64,000 nucleotides of DNA, taken from G963663315 sp963668255. Its GTDB lineage: Bacteria > Pseudomonadota > Gammaproteobacteria > Arenicellales > Poriferihabitantaceae. The notes below the pieces were generated by a model. It had not been told where the DNA came from, did not search any database, and was given only the letters and a program-made list of their open reading frames with translations. The position numbers and the translations under genes are program-made. The stretch is taken from the NCBI GenBank assembly GCA_965116595.1, contig OZ220708.1:1798001-1862000 (forward strand). The letters run 5' to 3'. Below, piece by piece: positions 43,683 through 52,601 of this stretch; the stretch's first letter is position 1; each line of letters starts with the position of its first letter.

Positions 43683-44774
43683 CTATACGCCCAGGACTCT
43701 GTTTCTTTGTCTCAGGTATTCCTGGTCGGCGATTTTAGCCCAGCCACCGACATCGGATCGTGTCTGGACAAAGCTCTCGTGGACCCGTCTTGCGAGATCG
43801 CTGTGTTCTACCGTTTCCGCGAAAACTTCTTCCGCCGCCTCACCAAATGAGTCATAAATGTCATCGCTGAAAATTTTCACCTGCACACCTTGATCATTTA
43901 CCAGACGAGCGAGCGAAGAGCCATTATTGGCATTGAATTCAGCCATCATCACATCGTTTTCCATCGAAGCGGCCGCCTCGATCATCACTTTGTCCGAATT
44001 CGACAACCCTTCCCAGAAGTCTTTGTTGATTCCCGCTGCCAGCATTGGACCGGGTTCATGCATTCCGGGATAGTAATAGTACTTGGCGGCTTCATAGAAT
44101 TTCATGGCTTCATCGTTCCAGGGCCCAACCCACTCTGTGGCATCGAGTGCGCCTGAAATAAGATTCTCGTATATCTGCCCGCCTGGCAGTGAAACAGGAG
44201 AAGCCCCGAGTTTTGCGAGCACATCGCCACCCAGGCCCGGGATCCGCATTTTCAAACCCTTGAAGTCATCGGCTGAATTCATTTCCTTGCGGAACCATCC
44301 GCCCATTTGCACGCCAGTATTACCGCACATCAGGTTTTTCAACCCGGAATCGCCCGCGAGCTCGTCCCAAAGGTCCTGACCTCCGCCAAACCGGATCCAG
44401 GCATTCATCTCGGTATAGGTCAAGCCAAACGGTACGGCGGTAAAATATGCCCAGGCAGGGTGTTTGCCTTTCCAGTAATAGTCGGCCGCATGATAGATCT
44501 GTGCATTCCCGGATGCTACTTCGTCAAACGAATCAAATGCGCCGACACGTTCACCTGCAGCGAAATATTCGACCGCGAATCGACCATCGCTCATGTCACT
44601 GAGTCTTTGCGCAAATCGTTGTGCGCCCGTACCCAGACCCGGAAAATCCCGTGGCCAGGTCGAGACTACTGCAATTTCAATGCGTTCCTGTGCGATAGCG
44701 GGCGCTACCAGGGTTGAAACTCCGGCTGCTGTAGCAACCGCAACTCCGCTTTTTATCAGTTCACGACGTTTCAT
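43683..44774 (-). CDS. TRAP transporter substrate-binding protein (DctP/TakP type)
   Basis: Periplasmic binding protein of 363 residues. The N-terminus MKRRELIKSGVAVATAAG looks like a Tat or Sec signal, cut after PAIA. Typical TRAP binding-protein segments follow: VSTWPRDFPGLGTGAQRFA, KMRIPGLGGDVLAKLGASPV and the DATEWVGPWNDEAM segment, close to the TakP (keto-acid) group. It is the first gene of the dctP-dctQ-dctM set. The ligand is probably a carboxylate. Confidence 0.92.
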   Translation of the reverse strand: MKRRELIKSGVAVATAAGVSTLVAPAIAQERIEIAVVSTWPRDFPGLGTGAQRFAQRLSDMSDGRFAVEYFAAGERVGAFDSFDEVASGNAQIYHAADYYWKGKHPAWAYFTAVPFGLTYTEMNAWIRFGGGQDLWDELAGDSGLKNLMCGNTGVQMGGWFRKEMNSADDFKGLKMRIPGLGGDVLAKLGASPVSLPGGQIYENLISGALDATEWVGPWNDEAMKFYEAAKYYYYPGMHEPGPMLAAGINKDFWEGLSNSDKVMIEAAASMENDVMMAEFNANNGSSLARLVNDQGVQVKIFSDDIYDSFGEAAEEVFAETVEHSDLARRVHESFVQTRSDVGGWAKIADQEYLRQRNRVLGV

Positions 44775-44931
44775 TAGAATATCCTCAATTTTAAGTTTAC
44801 TTAATCTTTCCGGTTACGATGACCAGACCCAGGTGCAAGTTTGAATCAGGGTTGTGCAGGTAGTATCGCCGATTTATTGAAACCGGTAAAGCAGGTTATG
44901 GTCAATACTGCAAATTTTCAGGTACTACCAG

Positions 44932-46026
44932 TCACACCCTGGAAATGGTCATATAAGCGTGCACATAATCCATGCCATGGCCCGTTGGGTCCGTCATTAC
45001 CCGCTGATGGTAGATTTGATAGTAATCCTCAATCAGTTGCTGACGTTCTTCAATTGATCTCGCAGCGTCAAGACCGGCATAAAAGATGCTTTGATTCCAG
45101 CTTCTTATCGTCAGGATCAAACCATCCGCAAATTTTTTCAGGTCCTGGTCCACTTCGAATTGCCTGGCAAAAGGACAGGGAACCACACCGGTCTCAATGC
45201 TGTCCAGTCGCAGACCCGCTCGATGACAGGCGCTGTTCCGGTCGGTCAGCGGCCCGGTAAATTCCTCCACTGTACGATAGTACTGGGGAAGAGTCATATT
45301 CTGATATTCCTGTTCGGATATCCGGCCCTGGTCAACCAGTTCTCTCCATATCGCGTTAAAGGTATCAAACATGTTAACGCCGCCGGTATTGCCGAGATAG
45401 CGGCCCTGCCGGTCACGGCAGAAGTTGACCAGCACCATCCTGCCACCTGGTTTCAACTCTCTAGCCCTGAATTGCAATATGGTTTCCCAGTCCTGTCTGG
45501 CCTGCCGGGAAAATGCTTCCAGTTCCTCGCCGCAAGCCCCGACCATGTGTACATGGGCGCTTAAGTTGCACGGTTTGGCGGATAACCAATGCATGGCGGT
45601 AGCGGAAAAAACGAAATCAAGGTAGTGGTCGGGTACGGACTGCTGATAGAACGATGTACCGGAAACCAGGGGGAAGGCATGCTCGAACTGCCCGAGCCAG
45701 GTTTCAAATTGTGTGCGTCCATGAACGATATTGATCAACGCGTTATAGTCATTCGCAGGCTGGTCAGCATATATTACTGTAATCTGTATGCCCGGCTTAA
45801 TTTCCTGTATTTTTTCGATTGTCTGGCGAATCATGTCAAGCGAAGTTCCCGCATCGGCGCATCCGGTATCGGCAAGCGCGAACCGGTCAGAGGAAATATC
45901 GATATCCCCGAGTGCATCCAGAACACGTGGTGTGGCGATGTCAATCACATCCTTTGCGCCTTTCGTGGCCAGCGAGTACAGTCCGCCTTCTGACATAGTG
46001 ACATTGTCAGCCTGGAATTTTTTCAT
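44932..46026 (-). CDS. SAM-dependent carboxyl methyltransferase, SABATH-like
   Basis: Methyltransferase of 364 residues related to the plant SABATH family, which methylates carboxyl groups of small acids such as salicylate or indole acetate using S-adenosylmethionine. The opening SEGGLYSLATKGAKDVID, the SAM-site ALADTGCADAGTSLDM, and especially SFYQQSVPDHYLDFVFSAT followed by AMHWLS match the family. In bacteria this group is sparse. It lies between folE (44 bases upstream) and the TRAP operon (157 bases downstream) on the same strand, so its acid may be what the TRAP system carries. Substrate unknown. Confidence 0.8.
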   Translation of the reverse strand: MKKFQADNVTMSEGGLYSLATKGAKDVIDIATPRVLDALGDIDISSDRFALADTGCADAGTSLDMIRQTIEKIQEIKPGIQITVIYADQPANDYNALINIVHGRTQFETWLGQFEHAFPLVSGTSFYQQSVPDHYLDFVFSATAMHWLSAKPCNLSAHVHMVGACGEELEAFSRQARQDWETILQFRARELKPGGRMVLVNFCRDRQGRYLGNTGGVNMFDTFNAIWRELVDQGRISEQEYQNMTLPQYYRTVEEFTGPLTDRNSACHRAGLRLDSIETGVVPCPFARQFEVDQDLKKFADGLILTIRSWNQSIFYAGLDAARSIEERQQLIEDYYQIYHQRVMTDPTGHGMDYVHAYMTISRV

Positions 46027-46070
46027 TTGAGATATTGAATTGATATCGAATCTGGTCCGGTTGCCTGGAA

Positions 46071-46631
46071 TCAGGCTCCGATGAGGGTGAGAAATTCTGA
46101 GCGGGTTCGATGGCTGGTACGGAACGTTCCCAGCATCATTGAGGTTTTCATCGTCGAGTTCTGTTTCTCGACACCTCGCATCATCATGCAGAAATGTTTC
46201 GCTTCAATGATGACGCCGACCCCCCTTGCCCCCGTTACTGTTTCTATGGCGTGCGCAATTTGTTCCGTCAGATTTTCCTGAATTTGCAGCCTGCGGGCGT
46301 ACATGTCGGTGATTCGGGCCATTTTGGACAATCCGATCACCTTTCCATTGGGCACATAGGCAATGTGGCATTTACCGACAAAAGGCAACAGGTGATGCTC
46401 ACATAAAGAATACATTTCAATATCCTTGATGATCACCATCTGGTCATTGTCGGATTCGAAGATCGCATTGTTGACGACTTCTTCGAGATTCTGCTGATAA
46501 CCCCGGGTCAGATACTGTAGCGCTTTTGCGGCCCGCAACGGGGTATCGTAAAGGCCTGTACGATCGGGATCCTCTCCGATCATGCCCAGGAGAGAATGAA
46601 AATGTTCGGCTAATTTTTCGGGATGACTCAT
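46071..46631 (-). CDS. folE: GTP cyclohydrolase I (FolE)
   Basis: First enzyme of tetrahydrofolate synthesis, 186 residues, converting GTP to dihydroneopterin triphosphate. The zinc-site segments MYSLCEHHLLPFVGKCHIAY and RGVGVIIEAKHFCMMMRGV are intact, as is RLQIQENLTEQIA. It is divergent from a folate-using dimethylglycine-dehydrogenase-like gene and in line with a SAM methyltransferase, which suggests a copy dedicated to C1 metabolism; whether another folE exists elsewhere is not visible. Confidence 0.95.
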   Translation of the reverse strand: MSHPEKLAEHFHSLLGMIGEDPDRTGLYDTPLRAAKALQYLTRGYQQNLEEVVNNAIFESDNDQMVIIKDIEMYSLCEHHLLPFVGKCHIAYVPNGKVIGLSKMARITDMYARRLQIQENLTEQIAHAIETVTGARGVGVIIEAKHFCMMMRGVEKQNSTMKTSMMLGTFRTSHRTRSEFLTLIGA

Positions 46632-46752
46632 GTCTGTTCAATCAACATTGGCAAGGTTTACAGCCAGCATTGTATCACTGGCTTGCCCACCATACTGCAA
46701 CACCGGTTTTTATTGTTCAATAAATGAATTCTATCGATATTCAAAATGAGAT

Positions 46753-46758
46753 TATAAT
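46753..46758 (+). promoter_or_regulatory. candidate -10 box for the dimethylglycine-dehydrogenase-like gene
   Basis: A perfect TATAAT 28 bases before the ATG at 46787. The -35 position is poor, so an activator or chance could explain it. Confidence 0.35.
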
Positions 46759-46786
46759 TTGTCGACTTGTGTTTGCAGAATTATGA

Positions 46787-49234
46787 ATGTCAAAGGAAAT
46801 ACCGGATAAGGCGCAAATTGTTGTAGTAGGGGGAGGGATCGCAGGTTGCAGCGTCGCTTACCATCTGGCCCAACTCAATCTGGGTGACATCATACTTCTG
46901 GAGCGTAAAACACTCACTTCCGGGACTACCTGGCACTCTGCCGGCCTTCTGGCTCAGTTGCGCACCAACAGAACACAAACACAACTGGCGCGTTATAGCC
47001 TGGAGTTGTACGAACGACTCGAAGCAGAGACTGGCCAGGGCGCCGGAATGCGCCGGAACGGCACACTGATGCTGGCACGCCGCAGCGCTCGCTGGACAGA
47101 ACTCAAACGGCGTTATTCAATATCCCGGTCTTATGGCCTGGAAAGTCACCTTTTGAGTCCTGGTGAGGTTGGGGATTTATGGGAGTTGCTCGAGATTGGT
47201 GACCTGAAAGGTGGTCTTTATATACCTGGCGATGGACAGATCGACCCGACCGGAGTCACATTGGCTCTTGCCAAAGGGGCACGACGCGGCGGAGTGCAGA
47301 TTTACGAAAATAATGCGGTGATAGGTATCCGGGTTGAAAAAGGGCGTGCCGTTGGTGTGGAAACTGTTGGCGGCAATATATCCTGTGAACTTGTCGTCAA
47401 TTGTACGGGTATATGGGCGCGTGAATTCGGCAGGATGGCTGGTACGACGATTCCTCTGCTGGCGGTTGAGCATATGTACATGATTACAGAACCGATGCCC
47501 GATTTGAGACCGGGCATTCCAAGCCTGCGCGATTACGATGGCCTGACCTATTTCAAGGAGGATGCCGGCAAACTCATCGTGGGCGGAACAGAGCGGGAGG
47601 CACGTCCATGGGGGGTTGATAAAATCCCTCATGATTTCGAATTTACTCTTCTGGATGAAGATTGGGAACAATTCGAAGAGTTGGCTGCTTCGGCCAGGCA
47701 TCGCGTACCTCAACTCAATGACATCGGTATACGCAGGCTGCTGAATGGTCCTGAGAGTTTTACACCCGACGGTCAGTATATTCTTGGCAAATGTCTGGAA
47801 GTTGATAACATTTACGTATGTGCCGGGTTCAACTCATCTGGTATTACCGCCAGTGGCGGGGCCGGCCGTGCGCTGGCTGAATGGATTGTCGAAGGCGCAC
47901 CTACAATGGATCTGATGGATGTCGATGTCCGTCGATTTCGTGATTTTCATGGCACGAAAAATTACCTGCAAGACAGAACCCGTGAAACAGTCAGTACTGC
48001 ATTTACCATTCACTGGCCATTTCTGCAGCCGGAAACGGCCCGAGGGTTGCGGCTTTCGGCTCTGCATGGCGTGTTATCGGAAAGAAACGCCTGTTTCGGT
48101 GAAATGGCTGGCTGGGAGCGTCCGAACTGGTTCGCTCCCGATGGCATCCGTCCACAGTATGAGTATTCGTTTGGCCGACAAAACTGGTTTCAATATTCAG
48201 CAGATGAACACCGGGCTGTTCGCGAACGAGTTGGTCTTGCAGATATTTCCAGCTTTACCAAGTTCAGGGTCCTTGGCAAGGATGCACTGACATTTCTGCA
48301 ATTGCTTTGTACTAAAGACATAGACTGCCCTCGCGGCAGTGTTGTTTACACACTCATGCTGAATCAAAAGGGCGGGATCGAGTGCGACCTGACCGTTACG
48401 CGAATTGCCGAGCAAAACTTTTTACTCTTCTTCGGCGCTGGCGCCTACGGCCATGTCCTGGGATGGATGCGTTCGCACATCAACCCGGATTGGGATGTGT
48501 CGATCTGTGATTTCACCTCCAGTGAAGGCGGCATTGCCGTCATGGGACCTGAAAGTCGAAACCTGCTTTCCCGACTAAGCTCAGCAGATTTTTCCAACGA
48601 AGCCTTTCCTTTTTTAACCGCGCAGGAAATTGACATATCCTGTGCGATATGCCGTGCATCACGAGTGTCAATGACCGGTGAACTCGGATGGGAACTCAAC
48701 ATATCGACTGAATTTATGCCAATCGTATACGCTGACCTGCTCAAGGCCGGTGGTGATCTGGGCGTACAGGACGTTGGCTATCACGCGCTTGATTCTTTGC
48801 GCATTGAAAGAGGCTACCGGCATTTTGGCCACGACATCACAGCTTTCGACACACCGCTGGAGGCGGGCCTGGGATTCACTGTCGACTTGAAGAAGACGGT
48901 TCCTTTCATCGGACGTGATACGGTTATCAAACAAAAAGAAGAGGGCCTTGAACGTCGTATCGCGATGTTTACATTACAGGACGCTGAACCACTTCTCTAT
49001 CACCATGAACCGGTTTGGCGAGACAGTACGCGGGTCGGTGAAATCACATCGGCCGCTTATGGGCATACCGTTGGCCGCGCAGTCGGGTTTGGTTATGTCC
49101 AATCCGTCGGGGAAGTGACAGATGATTTTATCAAAAGCGGCGAATATGAAATTGAAATTGCCACTCGGCGCGTACCGGCTGACGTGTCTTTGTTGCCGCC
49201 TTACGACCCCGGGGGCCTCCGGGGTCGCATGTAG
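46787..49234 (+). CDS. FAD-dependent dimethylglycine/sarcosine dehydrogenase-like enzyme fused to GcvT folate domain
   Basis: Two-part enzyme of 815 residues. The first half is a DAO-type flavoprotein: VVVGGGIAGCSVAYHL at 12-27 and TWHSAGLLAQ, whose His 50 sits where dimethylglycine dehydrogenase binds FAD covalently. The second half (about 430-815) is a GcvT aminomethyltransferase-like domain that passes the removed methyl group to tetrahydrofolate. Such enzymes demethylate dimethylglycine, sarcosine or related N-methyl amines. It is divergent from folE and converges on the dimethylformamidase gene. The exact N-methyl substrate is open. Confidence 0.88.
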   Translation: MSKEIPDKAQIVVVGGGIAGCSVAYHLAQLNLGDIILLERKTLTSGTTWHSAGLLAQLRTNRTQTQLARYSLELYERLEAETGQGAGMRRNGTLMLARRSARWTELKRRYSISRSYGLESHLLSPGEVGDLWELLEIGDLKGGLYIPGDGQIDPTGVTLALAKGARRGGVQIYENNAVIGIRVEKGRAVGVETVGGNISCELVVNCTGIWAREFGRMAGTTIPLLAVEHMYMITEPMPDLRPGIPSLRDYDGLTYFKEDAGKLIVGGTEREARPWGVDKIPHDFEFTLLDEDWEQFEELAASARHRVPQLNDIGIRRLLNGPESFTPDGQYILGKCLEVDNIYVCAGFNSSGITASGGAGRALAEWIVEGAPTMDLMDVDVRRFRDFHGTKNYLQDRTRETVSTAFTIHWPFLQPETARGLRLSALHGVLSERNACFGEMAGWERPNWFAPDGIRPQYEYSFGRQNWFQYSADEHRAVRERVGLADISSFTKFRVLGKDALTFLQLLCTKDIDCPRGSVVYTLMLNQKGGIECDLTVTRIAEQNFLLFFGAGAYGHVLGWMRSHINPDWDVSICDFTSSEGGIAVMGPESRNLLSRLSSADFSNEAFPFLTAQEIDISCAICRASRVSMTGELGWELNISTEFMPIVYADLLKAGGDLGVQDVGYHALDSLRIERGYRHFGHDITAFDTPLEAGLGFTVDLKKTVPFIGRDTVIKQKEEGLERRIAMFTLQDAEPLLYHHEPVWRDSTRVGEITSAAYGHTVGRAVGFGYVQSVGEVTDDFIKSGEYEIEIATRRVPADVSLLPPYDPGGLRGRM
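49204..49227 (+). other. GC-rich hairpin inside the 3' end of the dehydrogenase gene
   Basis: Arms CGACCCCGG (49204-49212) and CCGGGGTCG (49219-49227) with a 6-base loop; it ends 7 bases before the gene's last base. There is no T-run after it, so it may slow RNA decay or termination only in part. Confidence 0.4.
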
Positions 49235-49290
49235 ACGGAAGCTTACGTCCCGCAACTGTTAAAACAGGCAATCGAACCGGACGCCCGGAA

Positions 49291-51498
49291 TTAACTGCGT
49301 TCCGAATCCCGAAGAAACCGGTTGAGTACATTCCGGGTAATTGTGGAAATATTATTGTTGTAATTGTTACAGGGTAAACTGCCAGTGTATGTAATGGACC
49401 CGGTCGAGAATACCATACCCCCGCCGATGCTTTTGAAACAGACCATGTCTGCACGAATCAGCAGGGAAGCGTTCTCGCCGGTGATTGTTTTATCTCCCCA
49501 CAGTCGATCTTCATATACCAACTCGAAGGAATCATCATGATTTTCAGATGACGCCAGTATGATGCAATTTTCGGGAGTCCCCAATGTGATGTCTGCTCTA
49601 TCCAGTTCATAACCGGCGGCTCCGCCCCCGGCCAGTCCAAAATCACCGACAATCTCTTCTTCGATACCCTCGAATACCCAACACACATCGTCTTCATAGG
49701 ATCTTTCAGTCCGTCGATAGTAGCTCCCGGAAAAACCTCCCTGGGCGGTAAATCCAACTCCGACCAGTGATTGCGGTGTACGGCCATTCTGTCGCCAAAG
49801 CCCGCCATAGCTTCCGTCGAGACTATGGTAGTACTCTCCGGGTTCGGTTTGCCAGGCGCGAATGCCCGTTTCGTTGCGGCGAAGTTCGAACAACCCGGGC
49901 AGGTTTTCATTATTGGCAACGCGCCAGTAGAACCCATTTCCGCCGAGGTACATCATGTGTCCATGGTATGTATATTCGCAAAGCCCGTCGAGCATCTCTT
50001 TTGTGCAGTATTCAGGGTGGGAGGTCGTCAGCAACACCCGGTAGCCATCTATCGATGACACGCCGTTCACATGGAGGTCTTCATCAGTGATGATATCGAA
50101 AGTATAGCCTTTTTCCTCGAGCCAACTGAGTAAATACAAATCGGCGCCAAAATGATGCACACCGGAGCCAACCGACTCTCCTGCAAAAGTAAGATAATTC
50201 GGGCGGAAATTGATCATGGGTCTCAATCTGGATGCGTAGGCAATACCACTCCCGTCACTATGAAAATTGTATGTAGACAATCCGAAATCCGGGGTATTGT
50301 CTGGCGTGGAGGTTCGGGCGCCCCAGTCGTTCGCACGCGAGAGATATTCTTCATCGGTCTTTGCCCGCGCATGATTGCCATACAGGATGTATGTCAGGGT
50401 GGGAATCAGTACACATATATCGTTTCGGCGGTTACCTGTACCCGGTGTTATATAAAACGGGATTACATCCTCCTCACGTCCGCATTCAATGCGCATTGCA
50501 TATATGCCGCCGGGCATATTTTCCGGCGCCTGAAAACTGAAATCGGTATCCCAGCCGCAGTCATAAATATCATCGTCGTGGAAATGAATCGCGCCGTATT
50601 GATCAGGGGCATGCCGCCAGCACATTTCCCTGCCATTCCAGTTGGAACCTTTTACCGCTCTGGCAGGTGCGTTGACCAATTTGCCGTGCAGTGCATTTGG
50701 TCCATGGTCCATGAACCGCATTGAGTTCATTTCATCGCAGAAGCGCCAATCGGCAATTACCGGCAAGCCGTTGACCGGTCCGCTCATATTGCGGATCTCC
50801 TTTTCAGACAGCGCTGCGGCTACTATTCCGGGTCGCTCAATTTTGCCGTTGAAATGTGCAAACGGGGCGGGGCGCCGGTTGAGAGCCGCGATCAAAAAAG
50901 AATCCGGTCCGAAGATATCCGGAGGTTCCGACAGATGAATTTCCGCCGTGCCTTCATCGTCAACTCCAGCCGCTCGCTCAAGTGGCAGTTGTCCAATGGA
51001 TAACCGCTTGCCTGTACTGTCATACGAAAGCCACACACGGTACCAGCGCCGATTGCGTACAGGTAATCGCAAACACAGTTCCCCGATTTCACCTGAGCAG
51101 ACAAACAGGCCCTTCTCTGCGTCGATACCCAGTGATACCCCCTGTTGCGCAGTGGCATCGTAAGTGCCGACAATACCTTGAATATCTCCACCCGGCATGG
51201 TTGGGAAAATGGTTGCGTAAACGGTAAAGTCCGGTGTGGCGGAAATCCCCGGGAAGTCGTCGACCCGACCGTACGAACCAGGATGAACGGGTTGTCGGCG
51301 CGAGGGAAACGTCGAACTGAAGATGTTTGACAAGTCCTCCTCCTGAATGCCAGGCCCTTCAGGATTAGGGTCAGCATAAAGAATTTTGACTAAATTTGCG
51401 TGACAGGGTTTCGAGTGGTTGCTGCTTATCTTGAACTCAATTATTTCGCCCGGCGAAACAGATAACCGGTCTGTATACCCGGTAATGGATAACATCAA
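49291..51498 (-). CDS. N,N-dimethylformamidase large (beta) subunit family protein
   Basis: Protein of 735 residues, close to the 760 or so of known dimethylformamidase large subunits, which hydrolyse N,N-dimethylformamide to dimethylamine and formate with a mononuclear iron site. The N-terminal part (about 1-60) is Ig-like, a LamG-like region follows (about 90-290), and the catalytic C-terminal half has TLTYILYGNHARAKTDEEYL, LSTYNFHSDGSGIAYASRL and MINFRPNYLTF, then a glutamine-amidotransferase-like fold. No gene for the small subunit is adjacent. The next gene upstream (71 bases) is a betaine-type binding protein. The true amide is uncertain. Confidence 0.82.
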   Translation of the reverse strand: MMLSITGYTDRLSVSPGEIIEFKISSNHSKPCHANLVKILYADPNPEGPGIQEEDLSNIFSSTFPSRRQPVHPGSYGRVDDFPGISATPDFTVYATIFPTMPGGDIQGIVGTYDATAQQGVSLGIDAEKGLFVCSGEIGELCLRLPVRNRRWYRVWLSYDSTGKRLSIGQLPLERAAGVDDEGTAEIHLSEPPDIFGPDSFLIAALNRRPAPFAHFNGKIERPGIVAAALSEKEIRNMSGPVNGLPVIADWRFCDEMNSMRFMDHGPNALHGKLVNAPARAVKGSNWNGREMCWRHAPDQYGAIHFHDDDIYDCGWDTDFSFQAPENMPGGIYAMRIECGREEDVIPFYITPGTGNRRNDICVLIPTLTYILYGNHARAKTDEEYLSRANDWGARTSTPDNTPDFGLSTYNFHSDGSGIAYASRLRPMINFRPNYLTFAGESVGSGVHHFGADLYLLSWLEEKGYTFDIITDEDLHVNGVSSIDGYRVLLTTSHPEYCTKEMLDGLCEYTYHGHMMYLGGNGFYWRVANNENLPGLFELRRNETGIRAWQTEPGEYYHSLDGSYGGLWRQNGRTPQSLVGVGFTAQGGFSGSYYRRTERSYEDDVCWVFEGIEEEIVGDFGLAGGGAAGYELDRADITLGTPENCIILASSENHDDSFELVYEDRLWGDKTITGENASLLIRADMVCFKSIGGGMVFSTGSITYTGSLPCNNYNNNISTITRNVLNRFLRDSERS

Positions 51499-51568
51499 TC
51501 CTGCTCATATACGGAATAATCCCGCCAACACGATGTCAGCGGAATTATTCCATGGTGAAAGACAGGGC

Positions 51569-52534
51569 TTAATTACCCAACCAACCCTTTACCTCGGACT
51601 GGTTGTTGCTGACCCATTCCCTGGCATATTCCAGGGGGTCGCGTTCATTCACTGAAATCTCAAAGGCCCACTCATTAATCAATTCGGTGCTCAGCTTCAT
51701 CCGGTCAAGCATTCGCGCCACTTCAGGTGCAGCGGTGATCAGTCGCTTGGAATAAACCATATGTGATCCAATAGGCGGCCACGAAGTAGCAACGACAGAC
51801 TTGTCATACCAGTCCGGATCGTCCTTTGGCAGGATAGGCTTCCACTTTGCAGGGTCGTGCTCCGGCCCTTCCAGCATTACAATGTCGTGGATTGCAAAGA
51901 TGTGGTGGGGAGCGTAACAGGCCCAGATTACCGTCTTGCCGGCATTCGCATACGCATCGACTTTGGACAGGATGATCGTTTCTTCGCTTTCAGTGAGGTC
52001 ATACAGATCAGCAAAGCCGAAGTCACGCGCCTTGACTGTGTCGATTGCCGTCGACGTCCAGCCTGGAGCGCCGACCCAGAGTTCACCCCTGCCATCGCCG
52101 TCTTCGTCCGTAAGTGCAATGATCTCCGGTTTGGTCAAATCATAGATCGATACCAGGCCGTGCTCGTCTCTCGCTTTTTTGGTGGTGCAAAAACCCGAGG
52201 CTGCGGCAAATTTTTCATCTGTCAATATCACTGATTCTTTTTCAATTGCGTATTCATCGATATACGACTGCTGGTTTGGCAACCAGACGTCGGGATGAAT
52301 GTCAACGTCACCATTTCCCTGATCCATTGCCTTGAAAAAAATTGGATGGGTCCCCGGCACAAAGTCGACTTCCACACCATAATTTTCTTCTGCAACAACC
52401 TTGATTACGTTGGAAATCGCTTTGGCGTATGCCCAGTTCGGTTGACCGACAATGACTTTTTCAGCCGCTTGTGCATTACTTGTTGCAATTACAATAGCAG
52501 TTGCCGTTGTCAATAGTTTTGATTTTATATACAT
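51569..52534 (-). CDS. glycine betaine / TMAO-type ABC transporter substrate-binding protein (ProX/OpuAC family)
   Basis: Periplasmic protein of 321 residues. The ATG at 52534 has a good site AAGGGGAAATT and is followed by a signal peptide cut after NAQA. The mature start EKVIVGQPNWAYAKAISNVI and the DVDIHPDVWLPNQQSYIDEY segment, with Trp residues for a quaternary ammonium cage, are typical of OpuAC-like proteins. Its gene follows the ATPase-permease fusion by 67 bases on the same strand, so the two form one import system. Ligand could be glycine betaine, TMAO or another methylated amine. Confidence 0.9.
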   Translation of the reverse strand: MYIKSKLLTTATAIVIATSNAQAAEKVIVGQPNWAYAKAISNVIKVVAEENYGVEVDFVPGTHPIFFKAMDQGNGDVDIHPDVWLPNQQSYIDEYAIEKESVILTDEKFAAASGFCTTKKARDEHGLVSIYDLTKPEIIALTDEDGDGRGELWVGAPGWTSTAIDTVKARDFGFADLYDLTESEETIILSKVDAYANAGKTVIWACYAPHHIFAIHDIVMLEGPEHDPAKWKPILPKDDPDWYDKSVVATSWPPIGSHMVYSKRLITAAPEVARMLDRMKLSTELINEWAFEISVNERDPLEYAREWVSNNQSEVKGWLGN

Positions 52535-52601
52535 TGTTAATTTCCCCTTGGTATAACGTTTAAATTTGGGTTTGAAAATATATCCGGAATCTACCAGCTT
52601 C

